NCBI GenBank assembly: GCA_031417915.1
Contig: JANOWN010000026.1
Coordinates: 13,343 to 77,342, forward strand
DNA length: 64,000 nt
Source of the DNA: Methylotenera_A sp031417915
Lineage (GTDB): Bacteria; Pseudomonadota; Gammaproteobacteria; Burkholderiales; Methylophilaceae
Reading direction: 5' to 3'
Both the position numbers and the translations under genes were made by a program. This document shows, one piece after another, positions 50,786 through 60,111 of the stretch. Each line of letters opens with the position of its first letter. Position 1 is the first letter of the stretch. The notes beneath the pieces were generated by a model. That model had not been told where the DNA came from and did no database searches. It was given only the letters and a program-made list of their open reading frames with translations.

Positions 50786-52047
50786 TAAGCTGCACCTTCA
50801 TAAATTATTTTCCATTGTTTATTTTCATTCACCCAATATTGGCGTTTACGCATTTTATTTTGCAAACTTGGGCTTTTAAAATCTTGCTCAAAATTCACCA
50901 CAATCATGGTTTGCTCAGCATCTGGATAAGCAAACATGCTCACATCTTCAATCTTAATAGCCACTTTGGGCTTGGCCGCTTGGATGCCGCGTTTGTAATC
51001 CGACCATTTTTGTAAGCCACCATCGCTATAAAAAAACTTTTTCGAATAATGGCTTAAATACGCATCCGTGTCTTGCGCAACCCAAGCTTTACGCCAATCT
51101 TCAATTGCTGCCTGCAAAGCCTGCTTATCCGCATCTTGTGCTTCTAGTTGTGCGTCCGCTTTATCGTTTTCTAGCCATTCAAGATTATCCGCAATAATAA
51201 TCGGCGTTTTGCCTGCTTGTAAGATAGGCGCCAATGCGCCTAAATCAGGGTTGCTCACCACAATACAACCATCACTGGCGCGCGGCGGACGGCTGTAAGT
51301 GTCTGTGGGTGTGCCATGCAGCCATATGCCAGAGCCACTTTTGTTTTGATGTTGGTCTAATTCATTGGGGTAATTCAGTGGATAAGCACCATCACCGTAC
51401 ATATCTGCCAGTGGTTGCGTGAGTTTTTGCCCAGCAAAATAAACGCCCAATGGCGTACGTTTATCGCCCTGCGCCTGTTTGCCGACGCCATTTTTGCCAA
51501 CGGTTACATAATAATCCGCCACATACTGCAGGCCGTCATCCACTTTTTTGTATAAATAAAGGCGCGACTTTACTGTGTCCACCACAATTAAATGTTCTTG
51601 TTCCGCGCCTAATTTCACCATTAAATTTGGCTGCTGCGTGGTTTTTTTCTCAGATAAATAATATTCAATGCGCGTACGCGCTTCGTCTCTTAAACCTTCC
51701 AGCTCTTCGCTACCAGGCTTAGCGCTAGTTGTATTTGTGTCGCCAAAAGTAGCTAAAGCGCGGGCTTGCGCAGTAAGCAAATCGCCGCGGATGAGGTAAG
51801 CCAGTTTGAAGTTTGGTGCAGCTTTGATAAGCTCATTGACTGTGCCAAAGGCTTGTTTGGTTTTACCTTCAGTAATTTCCAACAGGCTTTTTACTAGCAG
51901 GCTCTCGACCAAATTACGGCCAAGTTTTTTGCTTAGTAGTTGATCTGTCATGCTGCCATGGTTAACCGCTGTGGCATTCCAAGGCAAGACGATACAAGCG
52001 ACTACAAAAACGACTTTTAAAAACTTAAATTTTTGAATCAATAACAT
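50785..52047 (-). CDS. L,D-transpeptidase with C-terminal NTF2/SnoaL-like domain
   Basis: 420 residues. Signal peptide (VVFVVACIVLPWNATA), a helical N-terminal part with TPR character (SLLEITEGKTKQAFGTVNELIKAAPNF), a YkuD catalytic domain with H in IWLHGTPTD and the nucleophile in ASDGCIVVSN, and a C-terminal 110-residue SnoaL-like domain (WRKAWVAQDTDAYLSHYSKK...). Makes 3-3 peptidoglycan cross-links or attaches lipoproteins in the periplasm. The upstream TPR protein has a related C-terminal domain. Confidence 0.9.
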   Translation of the reverse strand: MLLIQKFKFLKVVFVVACIVLPWNATAVNHGSMTDQLLSKKLGRNLVESLLVKSLLEITEGKTKQAFGTVNELIKAAPNFKLAYLIRGDLLTAQARALATFGDTNTTSAKPGSEELEGLRDEARTRIEYYLSEKKTTQQPNLMVKLGAEQEHLIVVDTVKSRLYLYKKVDDGLQYVADYYVTVGKNGVGKQAQGDKRTPLGVYFAGQKLTQPLADMYGDGAYPLNYPNELDQHQNKSGSGIWLHGTPTDTYSRPPRASDGCIVVSNPDLGALAPILQAGKTPIIIADNLEWLENDKADAQLEAQDADKQALQAAIEDWRKAWVAQDTDAYLSHYSKKFFYSDGGLQKWSDYKRGIQAAKPKVAIKIEDVSMFAYPDAEQTMIVVNFEQDFKSPSLQNKMRKRQYWVNENKQWKIIYEGAA

Positions 52048-52074
52048 CTCAATCTTTGACGTAACCTTTAGAAG

Positions 52075-53052
52075 TTAATTCGATGCAATTTCTTGATTAA
52101 TTAACCAAACGCCATTCGTTTTTTTCATCATCAATGTTTTATCGGTGCGAATCGGCTTGCCGCCAGCGCGATAGCTCTGTTTAAAAGTCACTTTTGCACT
52201 GTCAGCGCCGTCTAGCGTTACTTTTTGGTTTGCTAACTCAACGTTGATGCTCGCTGGTTTGCTGACACGATCACGACGAGTCGCTTCCCAAGCTTTACGA
52301 CTTTCGCCTTTTGCCGGCTTAAAACTGTCAGCATAGCTGGCTAAATATTTATCTACATCTTTAGCAGACCAAGCACTCGCCCAGCTGTTCACTGCATCAG
52401 TAATGTTTTGTTCTTCATTTACAACAGGTTCAGCAGGTTTAGGCGGCTCCACTTTTTTGTCGGCAGGGCGAATTGGTTTAGTATCACTTCTAGTAGGTTT
52501 GCTGTCACTTTTAGCTGCAAGCGTGGTTTTATTGCCTGTGCCGAATAAATCTTTAATCATGGCTAATTTGCTTTGCGCGCGCGTGTTGCCGTTATCCAGT
52601 TGCAAGGCCTTGTCATAAGCTTCTGAGGCCATGCGAGCATAAATATCACCTAAATTTTCGTGCGCAGTGGCATAACTTGGGTGCGTTTTAATGGCGGTTT
52701 CTAACGCTTTTTTGGCTTTGTCATATTGGCCAGCATCTGCATATAACACGGCTAAGTTATTGTATGGCTCTGGCAGGTTAGGATATTTTTCAGTCAAATC
52801 GGTAAAGGCTTTAATCGCATCATCACGTTTGCCGCTTTCGGCCAGAATAATGCCTTTCATAAACATGGCTTGTGCATCTTTAGGGTTAGCCGCCAAGTAA
52901 GTATTAATGCGCTCTAACGCGGCAGCTTGTTGGCCACTTTCAGCCATTTGCGAAATATCTTTTAGCTCGTCAGCGTTGGCAATTGAAGCAAACGATAACG
53001 CTAAAATAATGGGAGCAAGAAGTTTTAATAGTAAAAGGTTGCGAATTGTCAT
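52075..53052 (-). CDS. TPR protein with NTF2/SnoaL-like C-terminal domain
   Basis: 325 residues. Signal peptide (LLAPIILALSFASIANA), four tetratricopeptide units (DAQAMFMKGIILAESGKRDD, LPEPYNNLAVLYADAGQYDK, YATAHENLGDIYARMASEAY) at residues 35-165, a Lys/Pro/Asp linker with near-repeats KPTRSDTKPIRPADKK, and a C-terminal domain (VNSWASAWSAKDVDKYLASY...) homologous in pattern to that of the L,D-transpeptidase downstream. Probably periplasmic, working with that enzyme. Confidence 0.83.
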   Translation of the reverse strand: MTIRNLLLLKLLAPIILALSFASIANADELKDISQMAESGQQAAALERINTYLAANPKDAQAMFMKGIILAESGKRDDAIKAFTDLTEKYPNLPEPYNNLAVLYADAGQYDKAKKALETAIKTHPSYATAHENLGDIYARMASEAYDKALQLDNGNTRAQSKLAMIKDLFGTGNKTTLAAKSDSKPTRSDTKPIRPADKKVEPPKPAEPVVNEEQNITDAVNSWASAWSAKDVDKYLASYADSFKPAKGESRKAWEATRRDRVSKPASINVELANQKVTLDGADSAKVTFKQSYRAGGKPIRTDKTLMMKKTNGVWLINQEIASN

Positions 53053-53160
53053 TATGATATGCTCAAACGAGTTAGTAAAAGCGCCATTCTATCAATTACA
53101 TAGCTAACATCCAATAGCCCGTTTGGCATTAAGGCCATAAATCATAAGTTTTTAGCTGTT

Positions 53161-53191
53161 TTGGCAGTATTAACTCATTTATAATGCGCAA
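53161..53191 (+). promoter_or_regulatory. possible leaderless promoter of cysS
   Basis: TATAAT at 53180-53185 ends 6 bp before the cysS ATG, so transcription would start at or next to the A of the start codon. No Shine-Dalgarno is visible. The -35 is poor (TTGGCA at 53161 gives only 13 bp spacing). Confidence 0.4.
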
Positions 53192-54625
53192 ATGTTAAAA
53201 ATTTACAACTCCCTCAGTCGCGATAAGCAAATATTTACTCCCATCGAAGCCAATAAAGTGCGCATGTATGTGTGCGGTATGACGGTTTACGATTACTGCC
53301 ATCTTGGCCATGCGCGCGTGATGGTCGTTTTCGATATGGTTTCGCGTTGGTTTCACGAAAGCCAATACCAAGTGACTTATGTACGTAATATCACCGATAT
53401 TGATGACAAAATTATTAAACGTGCCAACGAAAATGGCGAGAGTATTGGTGCGCTCACGCAGCGTTTTATTGATGCTATGGATGAAGATTTTGCCAAGTTA
53501 GGTGTTGAATCGCCTGCCTTTCAGCCACGTGCCACGCAACATATCAACGGCATGATTGCGATGATTTCCGCATTGATTGAAAAAGGCCACGCTTACCAAG
53601 CGGCCAATGGTGACGTGTTTTACAGTGTGCGCAGCTTTGCGGATTACGGCAAATTATCGGGTAAAAGCTTAGATGACTTGCGCGCGGGCGAGCGCGTGGA
53701 TGTTGATACCAACAAGAAAGACGCGATGGATTTTGTGCTGTGGAAATCCGTTAAACCAAACGAGCCAAATTGGGATTCGCCCTTTGGCGGACCTAATGGC
53801 GGCAAAGGCCGCCCAGGCTGGCATATTGAATGCTCGGTCATGAGCGCGCATCATTTGGGCGCACATTTTGATATTCATGGCGGCGGGCAAGATTTGCAGT
53901 TTCCGCATCACGAAAATGAAATCGCGCAAAGTGAAGCGGCAAACAGCTGCAAAATGGCGAACTACTGGATGCACAACGGTTTTGTACGCGTCGATGACGA
54001 AAAGATGTCCAAATCGCTGGGTAACTTTTTTACCATCCGCGAAATACTGAATAAATATAAGCCTGAAGTTGTGCGTTTTTTCATTCTGCGTGCGCATTAT
54101 CGTAGCCCACTCAATTATTCTGACCAACATTTGGATGATGCCAAAGCTTCACTGACGCGCTTATATACTGCCTTGCGTAGCCGCGAAGTGAACACTAACT
54201 TAATTGATTGGAACCATCCGCAAGCCGCACGCTTTAAAGCAGCAATGGATGACGATTTCAACACGCCAGAAGCTTTTGCCGTGTTGTTTGATTTAGCGAA
54301 TGAAGTGAATAAAACCAGCTCGATAGCAGCCGCTAATTTACTCTTCAGCTTGGCTGGTGTAATGGGCTTGTTGCAACAAAATGCAGATGAATTTTTGCAG
54401 GGGACGGTGTCAACACTTACAAGTGCAACATACGATTTCGATACTGCAAGTGGCTCTGTTGCAGTGGGTTTTACAGATGTTGAAATTAACGATTTTATTA
54501 TAAGTAGAGCTGAAGCCAAAAAATCCAAACACTTCGCCGAAGCCGACCGCATTCGTAAAGAGCTTGCTGATGCTGGCATTATTTTGGAAGATACGCCGCA
54601 AGGTACGACTTGGCGCAGGGCTTAA
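53192..54625 (+). CDS. cysS: cysteinyl-tRNA synthetase
   Basis: 477 residues. Class I enzyme charging tRNA-Cys. MYVCGMTVYDYCHLGHARV carries a zinc Cys and the HIGH-like motif; GWHIECSVMS and FPHHENEIAQSEA complete the zinc site; KMSKSLGN is the KMSKS loop. The N-terminus (LKIYNSLSRDKQIFTP) fits the family exactly, so the ATG that lies right behind a -10 box is the true start. Confidence 0.97.
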   Translation: MLKIYNSLSRDKQIFTPIEANKVRMYVCGMTVYDYCHLGHARVMVVFDMVSRWFHESQYQVTYVRNITDIDDKIIKRANENGESIGALTQRFIDAMDEDFAKLGVESPAFQPRATQHINGMIAMISALIEKGHAYQAANGDVFYSVRSFADYGKLSGKSLDDLRAGERVDVDTNKKDAMDFVLWKSVKPNEPNWDSPFGGPNGGKGRPGWHIECSVMSAHHLGAHFDIHGGGQDLQFPHHENEIAQSEAANSCKMANYWMHNGFVRVDDEKMSKSLGNFFTIREILNKYKPEVVRFFILRAHYRSPLNYSDQHLDDAKASLTRLYTALRSREVNTNLIDWNHPQAARFKAAMDDDFNTPEAFAVLFDLANEVNKTSSIAAANLLFSLAGVMGLLQQNADEFLQGTVSTLTSATYDFDTASGSVAVGFTDVEINDFIISRAEAKKSKHFAEADRIRKELADAGIILEDTPQGTTWRRA

Positions 54626-54669
54626 TGTTTGAGCAAGCGTAAGGTAAAGAGCCGCTTATCATGATGTCG

Positions 54670-54712
54670 TCAAAGATTTTCTCTGTGAGCTCTGTGCCTC
54701 TGTGGTGAATAG
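54670..54712. repeat. TCTGTG-rich intergenic tract
   Basis: Contains CTCTGTGAGCTCTGTGCCTCTGTGGTGAA (at about 54680-54709, CTCTGTG/CTGTGCC/CTCTGTGG units). The same phrase is seen as a dispersed repeat in many unrelated bacterial genomes. No gene. Confidence 0.45.
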
Positions 54713-54754
54713 TTTTTATGCCTTAGCAAAATTAATAGTAAAAAGGAATAATCA

Positions 54755-55981
54755 ATGCCCGTAAATCTCATCGCCCCAGCACCCGCTTCCCTATTGCCTG
54801 TCGGCGGCGTTAAATTAGGTTTTGCAAAAGCGCATGTGCGCAAGCCAGATCGTAAAGATGTGCTGGTGATAACGCTTGCAGAAGGTAGTCGCGTAGCGGG
54901 CGTGTTTACACTTAACCGTTTTTGCGCTGCGCCTGTAATTTTATGTAAAGAATTTTTAGCGCAAAAAAATGAAGTTCGCGCACTGCTCATCAACACAGGT
55001 TGCGCCAACGCAGGCACGGGTGAAGATGGCTTAAAGCGCGCCAAGCAAAGCTGCGATGCGCTTGCAGGCTTGCTTGGTGTAAAAGCGAATCAAATTTTAC
55101 CGTTTTCAACTGGCGTGATTTTAGAGCCGCTGCCCGTCGATAAGGTCATCGCAGGCTTGCCAGCGGCAATAGCTAACTTGAAGGAAGATAATTGGCTAAA
55201 TGCGGCTGAGGCGATTATGACGACGGATATTGTCGCCAAAGGTACGTCACGGCAAATTCAACTAGGTGGCAAAACGGTGACGATTACGGGCATCAGCAAA
55301 GGTAGCGGCATGATTCATCCCAACATGGCGACCATGCTGGGCTATATCGCCACAGATGCGGCTGTTAGCCAAGCTGCGCTTGAAAGTATTATTCATTACG
55401 CGGTGAATAAATCCTTTAACTGCATTACGGTGGACGGTGATACATCAACCAATGACAGCCTGATTATGATGGCGACTAATTTGGCGGGAAATGCAGAAAT
55501 TACAGAAGATAGTGCGGAGTTTACGCTATTACGCGACAAGTTAACCGAAGTTGCTATTGAACTAGCACAAGCGATAGTGCGTGATGGCGAAGGTGCAACC
55601 AAGTTTATGACGGTGGCTGTAGAGGGCGGAAAAAGTGAGGCTGAATGCCGCAAGGTAGCGTATGCCATTGCGCATTCACCATTAATTAAAACCGCATTTT
55701 TCGCCTCAGACCCCAATTTAGGGCGCATACTAGCTGCGATTGGTTATGCTGGCATTGATGACTTGAATGTGGATAATCTCGAGTTATATTTAGGCGATGT
55801 TTTAGTGGCCGAAAAAGGTGGTCGTGCCGCTAGCTACCGCGAAGAACAAGGTTCAGCCATCATGAAAGAATCGGATATTTTGGTGCGCGTAGTGTTGAAT
55901 CGTGGCAAATCAGATATAACGATTTGGACTTGCGATTTCTCTTATGATTATGTGAAAATTAATGCAGATTATCGAAGCTAA
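54755..55981 (+). CDS. argJ: glutamate N-acetyltransferase/amino-acid N-acetyltransferase
   Basis: 408 residues. Bifunctional arginine-pathway enzyme (acetylornithine to glutamate transacetylation, possibly also acetyl-CoA-dependent synthesis). GSGMIHPNMATMLGYIATD carries the Thr where the precursor cleaves itself into alpha and beta chains and which acts as nucleophile; TVDGDTSTNDSLIMMAT and VRDGEGATKFMTV are further signatures. AAAGGAATAA precedes ATG. The stop codon begins a 15-bp tandem repeat. Confidence 0.96.
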   Translation: MPVNLIAPAPASLLPVGGVKLGFAKAHVRKPDRKDVLVITLAEGSRVAGVFTLNRFCAAPVILCKEFLAQKNEVRALLINTGCANAGTGEDGLKRAKQSCDALAGLLGVKANQILPFSTGVILEPLPVDKVIAGLPAAIANLKEDNWLNAAEAIMTTDIVAKGTSRQIQLGGKTVTITGISKGSGMIHPNMATMLGYIATDAAVSQAALESIIHYAVNKSFNCITVDGDTSTNDSLIMMATNLAGNAEITEDSAEFTLLRDKLTEVAIELAQAIVRDGEGATKFMTVAVEGGKSEAECRKVAYAIAHSPLIKTAFFASDPNLGRILAAIGYAGIDDLNVDNLELYLGDVLVAEKGGRAASYREEQGSAIMKESDILVRVVLNRGKSDITIWTCDFSYDYVKINADYRS

Positions 55982-56008
55982 AAGCATAGAAGTTAAAAGC
56001 ATAGAAGC
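55979..56008 (+). repeat. 15-bp tandem duplication between argJ and the Nudix gene
   Basis: TAAAAGCATAGAAGT directly followed by TAAAAGCATAGAAGC. The first TAA is the argJ stop codon; the second unit ends 9 bp before the Nudix start. Confidence 0.75.
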
Positions 56009-56017
56009 TGGTAAGTG

Positions 56018-56989
56018 ATGATTATTGATGTTGCCGTAGCCATTTTGCAGCGAAAAAAAGACCGCGGTCAAAGCGAATTTTTATTGGCAAGTCGCCCTGA
56101 AGGTAAAGGCTGGGCTGGCTGGTGGGAGTTTCCTGGCGGAAAAATTGAAATCGGTGAAAGCCCTGAACACGCGCTGAGCCGCGAGTTAAGGGAAGAATTA
56201 GGCATTAAACCAACCACCACGCAGCAATGGGTTACGCGCCGATTTGATTACCCAGAAACTAATGATTCAGCTGCCAAAACAGTCAATTTACATTTCTTTT
56301 TTGTGGACGCGTGGGAAGGCGAATTGCGGCCACGCGAAGGCCAACAATTAAGTTGGCAGCAGCCAGAACATATCTCCGTTACACCCATTTTACCCGCCAA
56401 TGCGCCGATTATGAAGGCGCTCGCGCTGCCGCCCGTTTACGTGATTTCTAATTTGGCAGAAATGGGCGAACAGGCTTTTTTTGCAACGCTAAAAAGCCAA
56501 TTGGAGCGCGGTTTAAGGATGATTCAAGTGCGTGAAAAACAACTTTCAAAAGTTGAATTTATCAAGTTTACAACGCAAGTAATTGCGCTTGCCAAGCAAT
56601 ACGATGCGAAGGTTTTAATCAGCGAAGATTTTGGGTTGGCGCGAGAGCTGGGCGCAGACGGCGTACACTTGCCTAGTCAGGCTTTATTGGTGCTTAAAAC
56701 CAAACCGGCTGGTTTGATGATTGCAGCATCGTGCCACAACCCAATAGAATTGAGGCATGCAGAGCATCTTGATTTGGATTTTGTGGTGCTATCTCCAGTA
56801 AAATCTACGCTTAGTCACCCTGAAGCCGAGCCATTAGGCTGGCAAAAATTTGCAGAATTAGCAGAAAATGCTAGTGTGCCAATTTATGCGCTGGGCGGCA
56901 TGTCGCTGAATGATTTGCCTGTGGCATTTTCTTATGGCGCGCGTGGAATTGCTTTTCAACGCAGTATAAGCGCCAACTTATTGCTTTAA
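56018..56989 (+). CDS. Nudix hydrolase (MutT-like) fused to thiamine-phosphate-synthase-like domain
   Basis: 323 residues from the ATG at 56018. Residues 1-130 are a MutT-type Nudix domain; the Nudix box runs from Gly41 (GGKIEIGESPEHALSREL) to Ile63, with Glu47, Arg55, Glu56, Glu59 and Glu60 in place. Residues 140-323 are a ThiE/TenI-like TIM barrel (MIQVREKQLSKVEFIKF, ADGVHLPSQALL, DFVVLSPVKSTLSHPEA, YALGGM). It presumably cleans oxidised dNTPs. The barrel's role is unclear. This fusion is recurrent in beta- and gammaproteobacteria. Confidence 0.9.
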   Translation: MIIDVAVAILQRKKDRGQSEFLLASRPEGKGWAGWWEFPGGKIEIGESPEHALSRELREELGIKPTTTQQWVTRRFDYPETNDSAAKTVNLHFFFVDAWEGELRPREGQQLSWQQPEHISVTPILPANAPIMKALALPPVYVISNLAEMGEQAFFATLKSQLERGLRMIQVREKQLSKVEFIKFTTQVIALAKQYDAKVLISEDFGLARELGADGVHLPSQALLVLKTKPAGLMIAASCHNPIELRHAEHLDLDFVVLSPVKSTLSHPEAEPLGWQKFAELAENASVPIYALGGMSLNDLPVAFSYGARGIAFQRSISANLLL

Positions 56990-57453
56990 TCGGCCGATTT
57001 AATTGGCAGTATTACGTTTTGATGCGTAATTTTTCCAGCCTTGTCTTTAAAGCATAGTTTAAAAGCTGCATTTTCACCCGCTTTTAGTGGCGTTTTTAAA
57101 TCAAACAGCATCAAGTGAAAGCCGCCAGGCGCAAGCTTTTCTGGCTTGCCTGCCTTAAGTGCTAACTCTTCTAACATGCGCATTTTCATCACATTATTTT
57201 CCATCTGCATGCTGTGAATTTCAACTGTACCTGCGGCAGGCGTTTCCACATAAACTAATGTGCTATCTTGCGGGCTGTTCAATGTCATGTAAGCCGCGCC
57301 AACGCTTTGCCCAGGCGCATTTTCACGCACCCAACTATCTGATATTTTGACTTCGGTGATTTTTACATCTGTTTCTGCGCCAGTTTTTGGCTCACAAGCA
57401 GCAAGAAAACACACTAAAAAAATAACTTTAAAAATTTGCTTATTCAACATCAT
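56986..57453 (-). CDS. periplasmic copper chaperone PCu(A)C
   Basis: 155 residues. Lipoprotein signal (VIFLVCFLAAC) and a PCu(A)C domain with the Cu(I) site of the H-M...H-x-M type: HSMQMENNVMKMR around residue 80 and GGFHLMLFDLKTPL around residue 108. Delivers Cu(I) toward cytochrome oxidase or other periplasmic targets. Its start overlaps the yacG 3' end by 14 bp. Together with the RiPP set at 19-21 kb it gives the window two copper-related systems. Confidence 0.9.
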   Translation of the reverse strand: MMLNKQIFKVIFLVCFLAACEPKTGAETDVKITEVKISDSWVRENAPGQSVGAAYMTLNSPQDSTLVYVETPAAGTVEIHSMQMENNVMKMRMLEELALKAGKPEKLAPGGFHLMLFDLKTPLKAGENAAFKLCFKDKAGKITHQNVILPIKSAD

Positions 57454-57643
57454 CTAGATCTTCTATTGGCGTATTGACAGGAATTTTATAGGTTTCGTTC
57501 GCCCAATCGCCCAGATCAATCATTTTGCAGCGCTCGCTACAAAATGGACGAAACAAATTAGCGCTACTGTATTCGGATTGTTTTTTACAATGGGGGCAAG
57601 TGACTAACTTGGGTTTGTTTTGGGGCGGCTTGGTTTCGGGCAT
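57440..57643 (-). CDS. yacG: DNA gyrase inhibitor YacG
   Basis: 67 residues. Zinc finger C-x2-C ... C-x3-C at Cys16, Cys19, Cys35 and Cys39, followed by MIDLGDWANETYKIP, the family hallmark. Binds GyrB and inhibits DNA binding by gyrase. Placed 3 bp after zapD, in the usual coaE-zapD-yacG order. Confidence 0.95.
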   Translation of the reverse strand: MPETKPPQNKPKLVTCPHCKKQSEYSSANLFRPFCSERCKMIDLGDWANETYKIPVNTPIEDLDDVE

Positions 57644-57646
57644 TAC

Positions 57647-58405
57647 TTAAAGATTACATAAGGTTAAGGTAAAGTTAATTTCGTGCTCGCATTGTTTAGG
57701 TTTTTGTACAAAATCCAAGGCAAAAAAGCGTACGCTAATGGCGTATTTATTGGCGCTCACTTCAGGAAAACAAGGGCAATTATCATCCAATTCAATTCTC
57801 AGCATTTGTGCGGGTTTTGTGCCACCTAACATTTGCTGAAAAAACCCGTTACTAATGTGATGCTCCGTGGCGATGCCGCTGCCACGCAAAATGCGCAAGA
57901 TGGTTTTAACCGCTTCATGCATAGGCATTAAACGCGCCAACCAGTTTTCAAAGTCAGCATTGCGACGTGCTTGATTAAGGTTTAGCCAATGGTGATACGA
58001 AGGTAAATCGAACTGGCACACGCCGCCCAAAATGCCTGAGCGTTGCTTAATGCTCATCAGCCATTCATTTTCGCGCAGATGTTGACCAAGTTTGGCGTTA
58101 TCGCTACGCAAAGTGGTAGAGCTTGCGCCAATTTCTTTCAGAATTTTATCTAAAGCTTTTTCCGCAATCACTGGGTTGCCGCGCAAGTTTTGCATCGCAA
58201 GCCGTTGCCTATCCAACTCTTGTACCAAATCCATTTTAAGGTCAGCGCGATCCACAATATCCAGCAACTGCAATAGTGAAATAAGTGCGCTGTGATGGTT
58301 GTGCTGCGTGCCAGCTTCAACATTCAGCAAGATTTTGCCGAGTATATCTTCCAGTCGCAACAGGGTGCGAATGCGCTCGTTAAATGGAAATTCGTAGCTA
58401 GACAT
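57647..58405 (-). CDS. zapD: cell division protein ZapD
   Basis: 252 residues, helical then beta-rich. YEFPFNERIRTLLRLEDIL at the N-terminus, LLDIVDRADLKMDLVQELDRQR, and YHHWLNLNQARRNADFENWL are family signatures. Cross-links FtsZ filaments at the division ring. Lies between coaE and yacG. Confidence 0.95.
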   Translation of the reverse strand: MSSYEFPFNERIRTLLRLEDILGKILLNVEAGTQHNHHSALISLLQLLDIVDRADLKMDLVQELDRQRLAMQNLRGNPVIAEKALDKILKEIGASSTTLRSDNAKLGQHLRENEWLMSIKQRSGILGGVCQFDLPSYHHWLNLNQARRNADFENWLARLMPMHEAVKTILRILRGSGIATEHHISNGFFQQMLGGTKPAQMLRIELDDNCPCFPEVSANKYAISVRFFALDFVQKPKQCEHEINFTLTLCNL

Positions 58406-58451
58406 GACGATAGAAGTCTGCCCACTTATAATATTAAATTGAGGTGAATTA

Positions 58452-59066
58452 TCAGATAGTTTTGCTAACTATGCAAGTATTAAGGTATTTTTGGTGAAAT
58501 TCTAGAATTTTTTCACGCAGATTTTCAACATTTTCGTTGTTTTCAATCACGTCGTTAGCCAGTGATAGCATTTTTTTGCGGGGTGTTTGGGCTTTAATAA
58601 TCTGTAAAATTTCAGCTTCTGGCAGTTGGCTACGTTGTTTTACGCGTTCAATTTGGGTTTTTTCATCGCAATCAATCAATAAAATGCGGTTTACATGCGG
58701 CGCGTAGCGTGGGCTTTCAAACAACAATGGAATTGCTAAAATTTGATACGGCGCGTGCGCATTTTGTTGTAATTGTTTTGTCGCTTCAACATAAATCGCG
58801 GGGTGCAAAAGCGCGTTGAGCTTGTCGCGAGCCGCCGCATCGTTAAATACTAAATCGCGCATGGCAGCTCGGTTTAATGCGCCTTCTGGCGTGATGTACT
58901 CACTACCAAAATTAGCCTCAATATCTTTTACTAGCGGCTGATTGGCTGCGGTGAGTGCATGCGAAATCACATCTACATCGGTGACTGGTACGCTAAGCTC
59001 GGCAAATATTTTTGCAGCGGCTGATTTACCACTACCGATGCCGCCTGTAAGCGCTACAATGTACAT
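58452..59066 (-). CDS. coaE: dephospho-CoA kinase
   Basis: 204 residues. Last step of CoA synthesis. P-loop GGIGSGKSAA at residues 8-17, DVDVISHAL with the conserved Asp, and LAIPLLFES in the CoA-binding part. Start ATG overlaps the pilD stop by 1 bp. Confidence 0.96.
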   Translation of the reverse strand: MYIVALTGGIGSGKSAAAKIFAELSVPVTDVDVISHALTAANQPLVKDIEANFGSEYITPEGALNRAAMRDLVFNDAAARDKLNALLHPAIYVEATKQLQQNAHAPYQILAIPLLFESPRYAPHVNRILLIDCDEKTQIERVKQRSQLPEAEILQIIKAQTPRKKMLSLANDVIENNENVENLREKILEFHQKYLNTCIVSKTI

Positions 59067-59935
59067 TATACAAGGTAAAAACTAGCCAATTGTTTGCCGA
59101 AAAACAGCGCTGCAATGCCGCCCAGCGCTAAAAATGGCCCAAATGGAATCGCCGTGCCGCCAGTTTTACCTTTAAACATAATCATTCCAATGCCAATCAC
59201 AGCGCCGACGACAGAGCTTAATAAAATCACAGCTGGTAGCAATTGCCAGCCAAACCAAGCGCCGATTGCGCCTAGCAATTTAAAATCGCCATAACCCATA
59301 CCTTCTTTGCCAGTGACAAGTTTGAATAGCCAATACACTGACCATAAAATTAAATAGCCAAAAATTGCGCCAAGCACGGCGGATTTCAAATCGGTGAATC
59401 CAGTATTAAAATTAAAAATTAACCCTAGCCACAACAAAGGCAGCGTAATGTCATCAGGCAATAATTGCGTATCGAAATCGATAAAGGTTAATGCAATTAA
59501 TGCGAACACAAAAATAAACGCAAATAGCGATGCAGAGCTATAGCCATATTTATAAGCGACTGCGCCAATAAGCGCGCCAGTGATGGCTTCCACCAGTGGG
59601 TAGCGCATGCTAATTTTAGTTTTGCAGCCTTTGCATTTGCCACCCAACATTAAGTAGCTGATGATAGGGATATTCTCTAAAGCGGAAATTTCATGTCCGC
59701 AGCTTGGGCAGGCGGAACGCGGCGTCACAATAGTGTATTTTGTTTGCTCGACGACTTCCTTACCTTGCAGCTCCAAACAATTGGCATGCCATTCGCGCTC
59801 CATCATTTTGGGCAATCTGTGAATCACCACATTCAAAAAACTGCCCACCATGAGTCCAAATATGACCGAAAATGTCACGAATACAGTGGAATTAGCGCCC
59901 AATATTTCAGATAAAGGCATTAAAAAATCAAACAT
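59066..59935 (-). CDS. pilD: prepilin peptidase/N-methyltransferase
   Basis: 289 residues, eight membrane helices. An N-terminal zinc domain has CPSC and CKGC. The catalytic aspartates of the GXGD protease are in FIDFDTQLLPDD and GYGDFKLLGAIGAW. Cleaves and methylates type IV pilin and pseudopilin leaders. No pilus structural genes are in the window, so its substrates are encoded elsewhere. First gene of the pilD-coaE-zapD-yacG series. Confidence 0.95.
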   Translation of the reverse strand: MFDFLMPLSEILGANSTVFVTFSVIFGLMVGSFLNVVIHRLPKMMEREWHANCLELQGKEVVEQTKYTIVTPRSACPSCGHEISALENIPIISYLMLGGKCKGCKTKISMRYPLVEAITGALIGAVAYKYGYSSASLFAFIFVFALIALTFIDFDTQLLPDDITLPLLWLGLIFNFNTGFTDLKSAVLGAIFGYLILWSVYWLFKLVTGKEGMGYGDFKLLGAIGAWFGWQLLPAVILLSSVVGAVIGIGMIMFKGKTGGTAIPFGPFLALGGIAALFFGKQLASFYLV

Positions 59936-60111
59936 AACTCACCTTAATTTGGCCTAATTCAGCCTAAAAGTTGTTGTAAATTAAGCATATCATGGCATCG
60001 TTAATAAATACGTGCAACCCAGACGCAAAATTTGGTGTAAAAATTGCTTGAAAAAGCTTAAGGTATCACCATATAAGCATTGAAACGTTAATGCTGAAGT
60101 AGAGGAACAAA

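Noticed and set aside
53644..54130. Long minus-strand open frames opposite cysS
   Set aside because: Shadows of a strongly coding region; no recognisable protein pattern.
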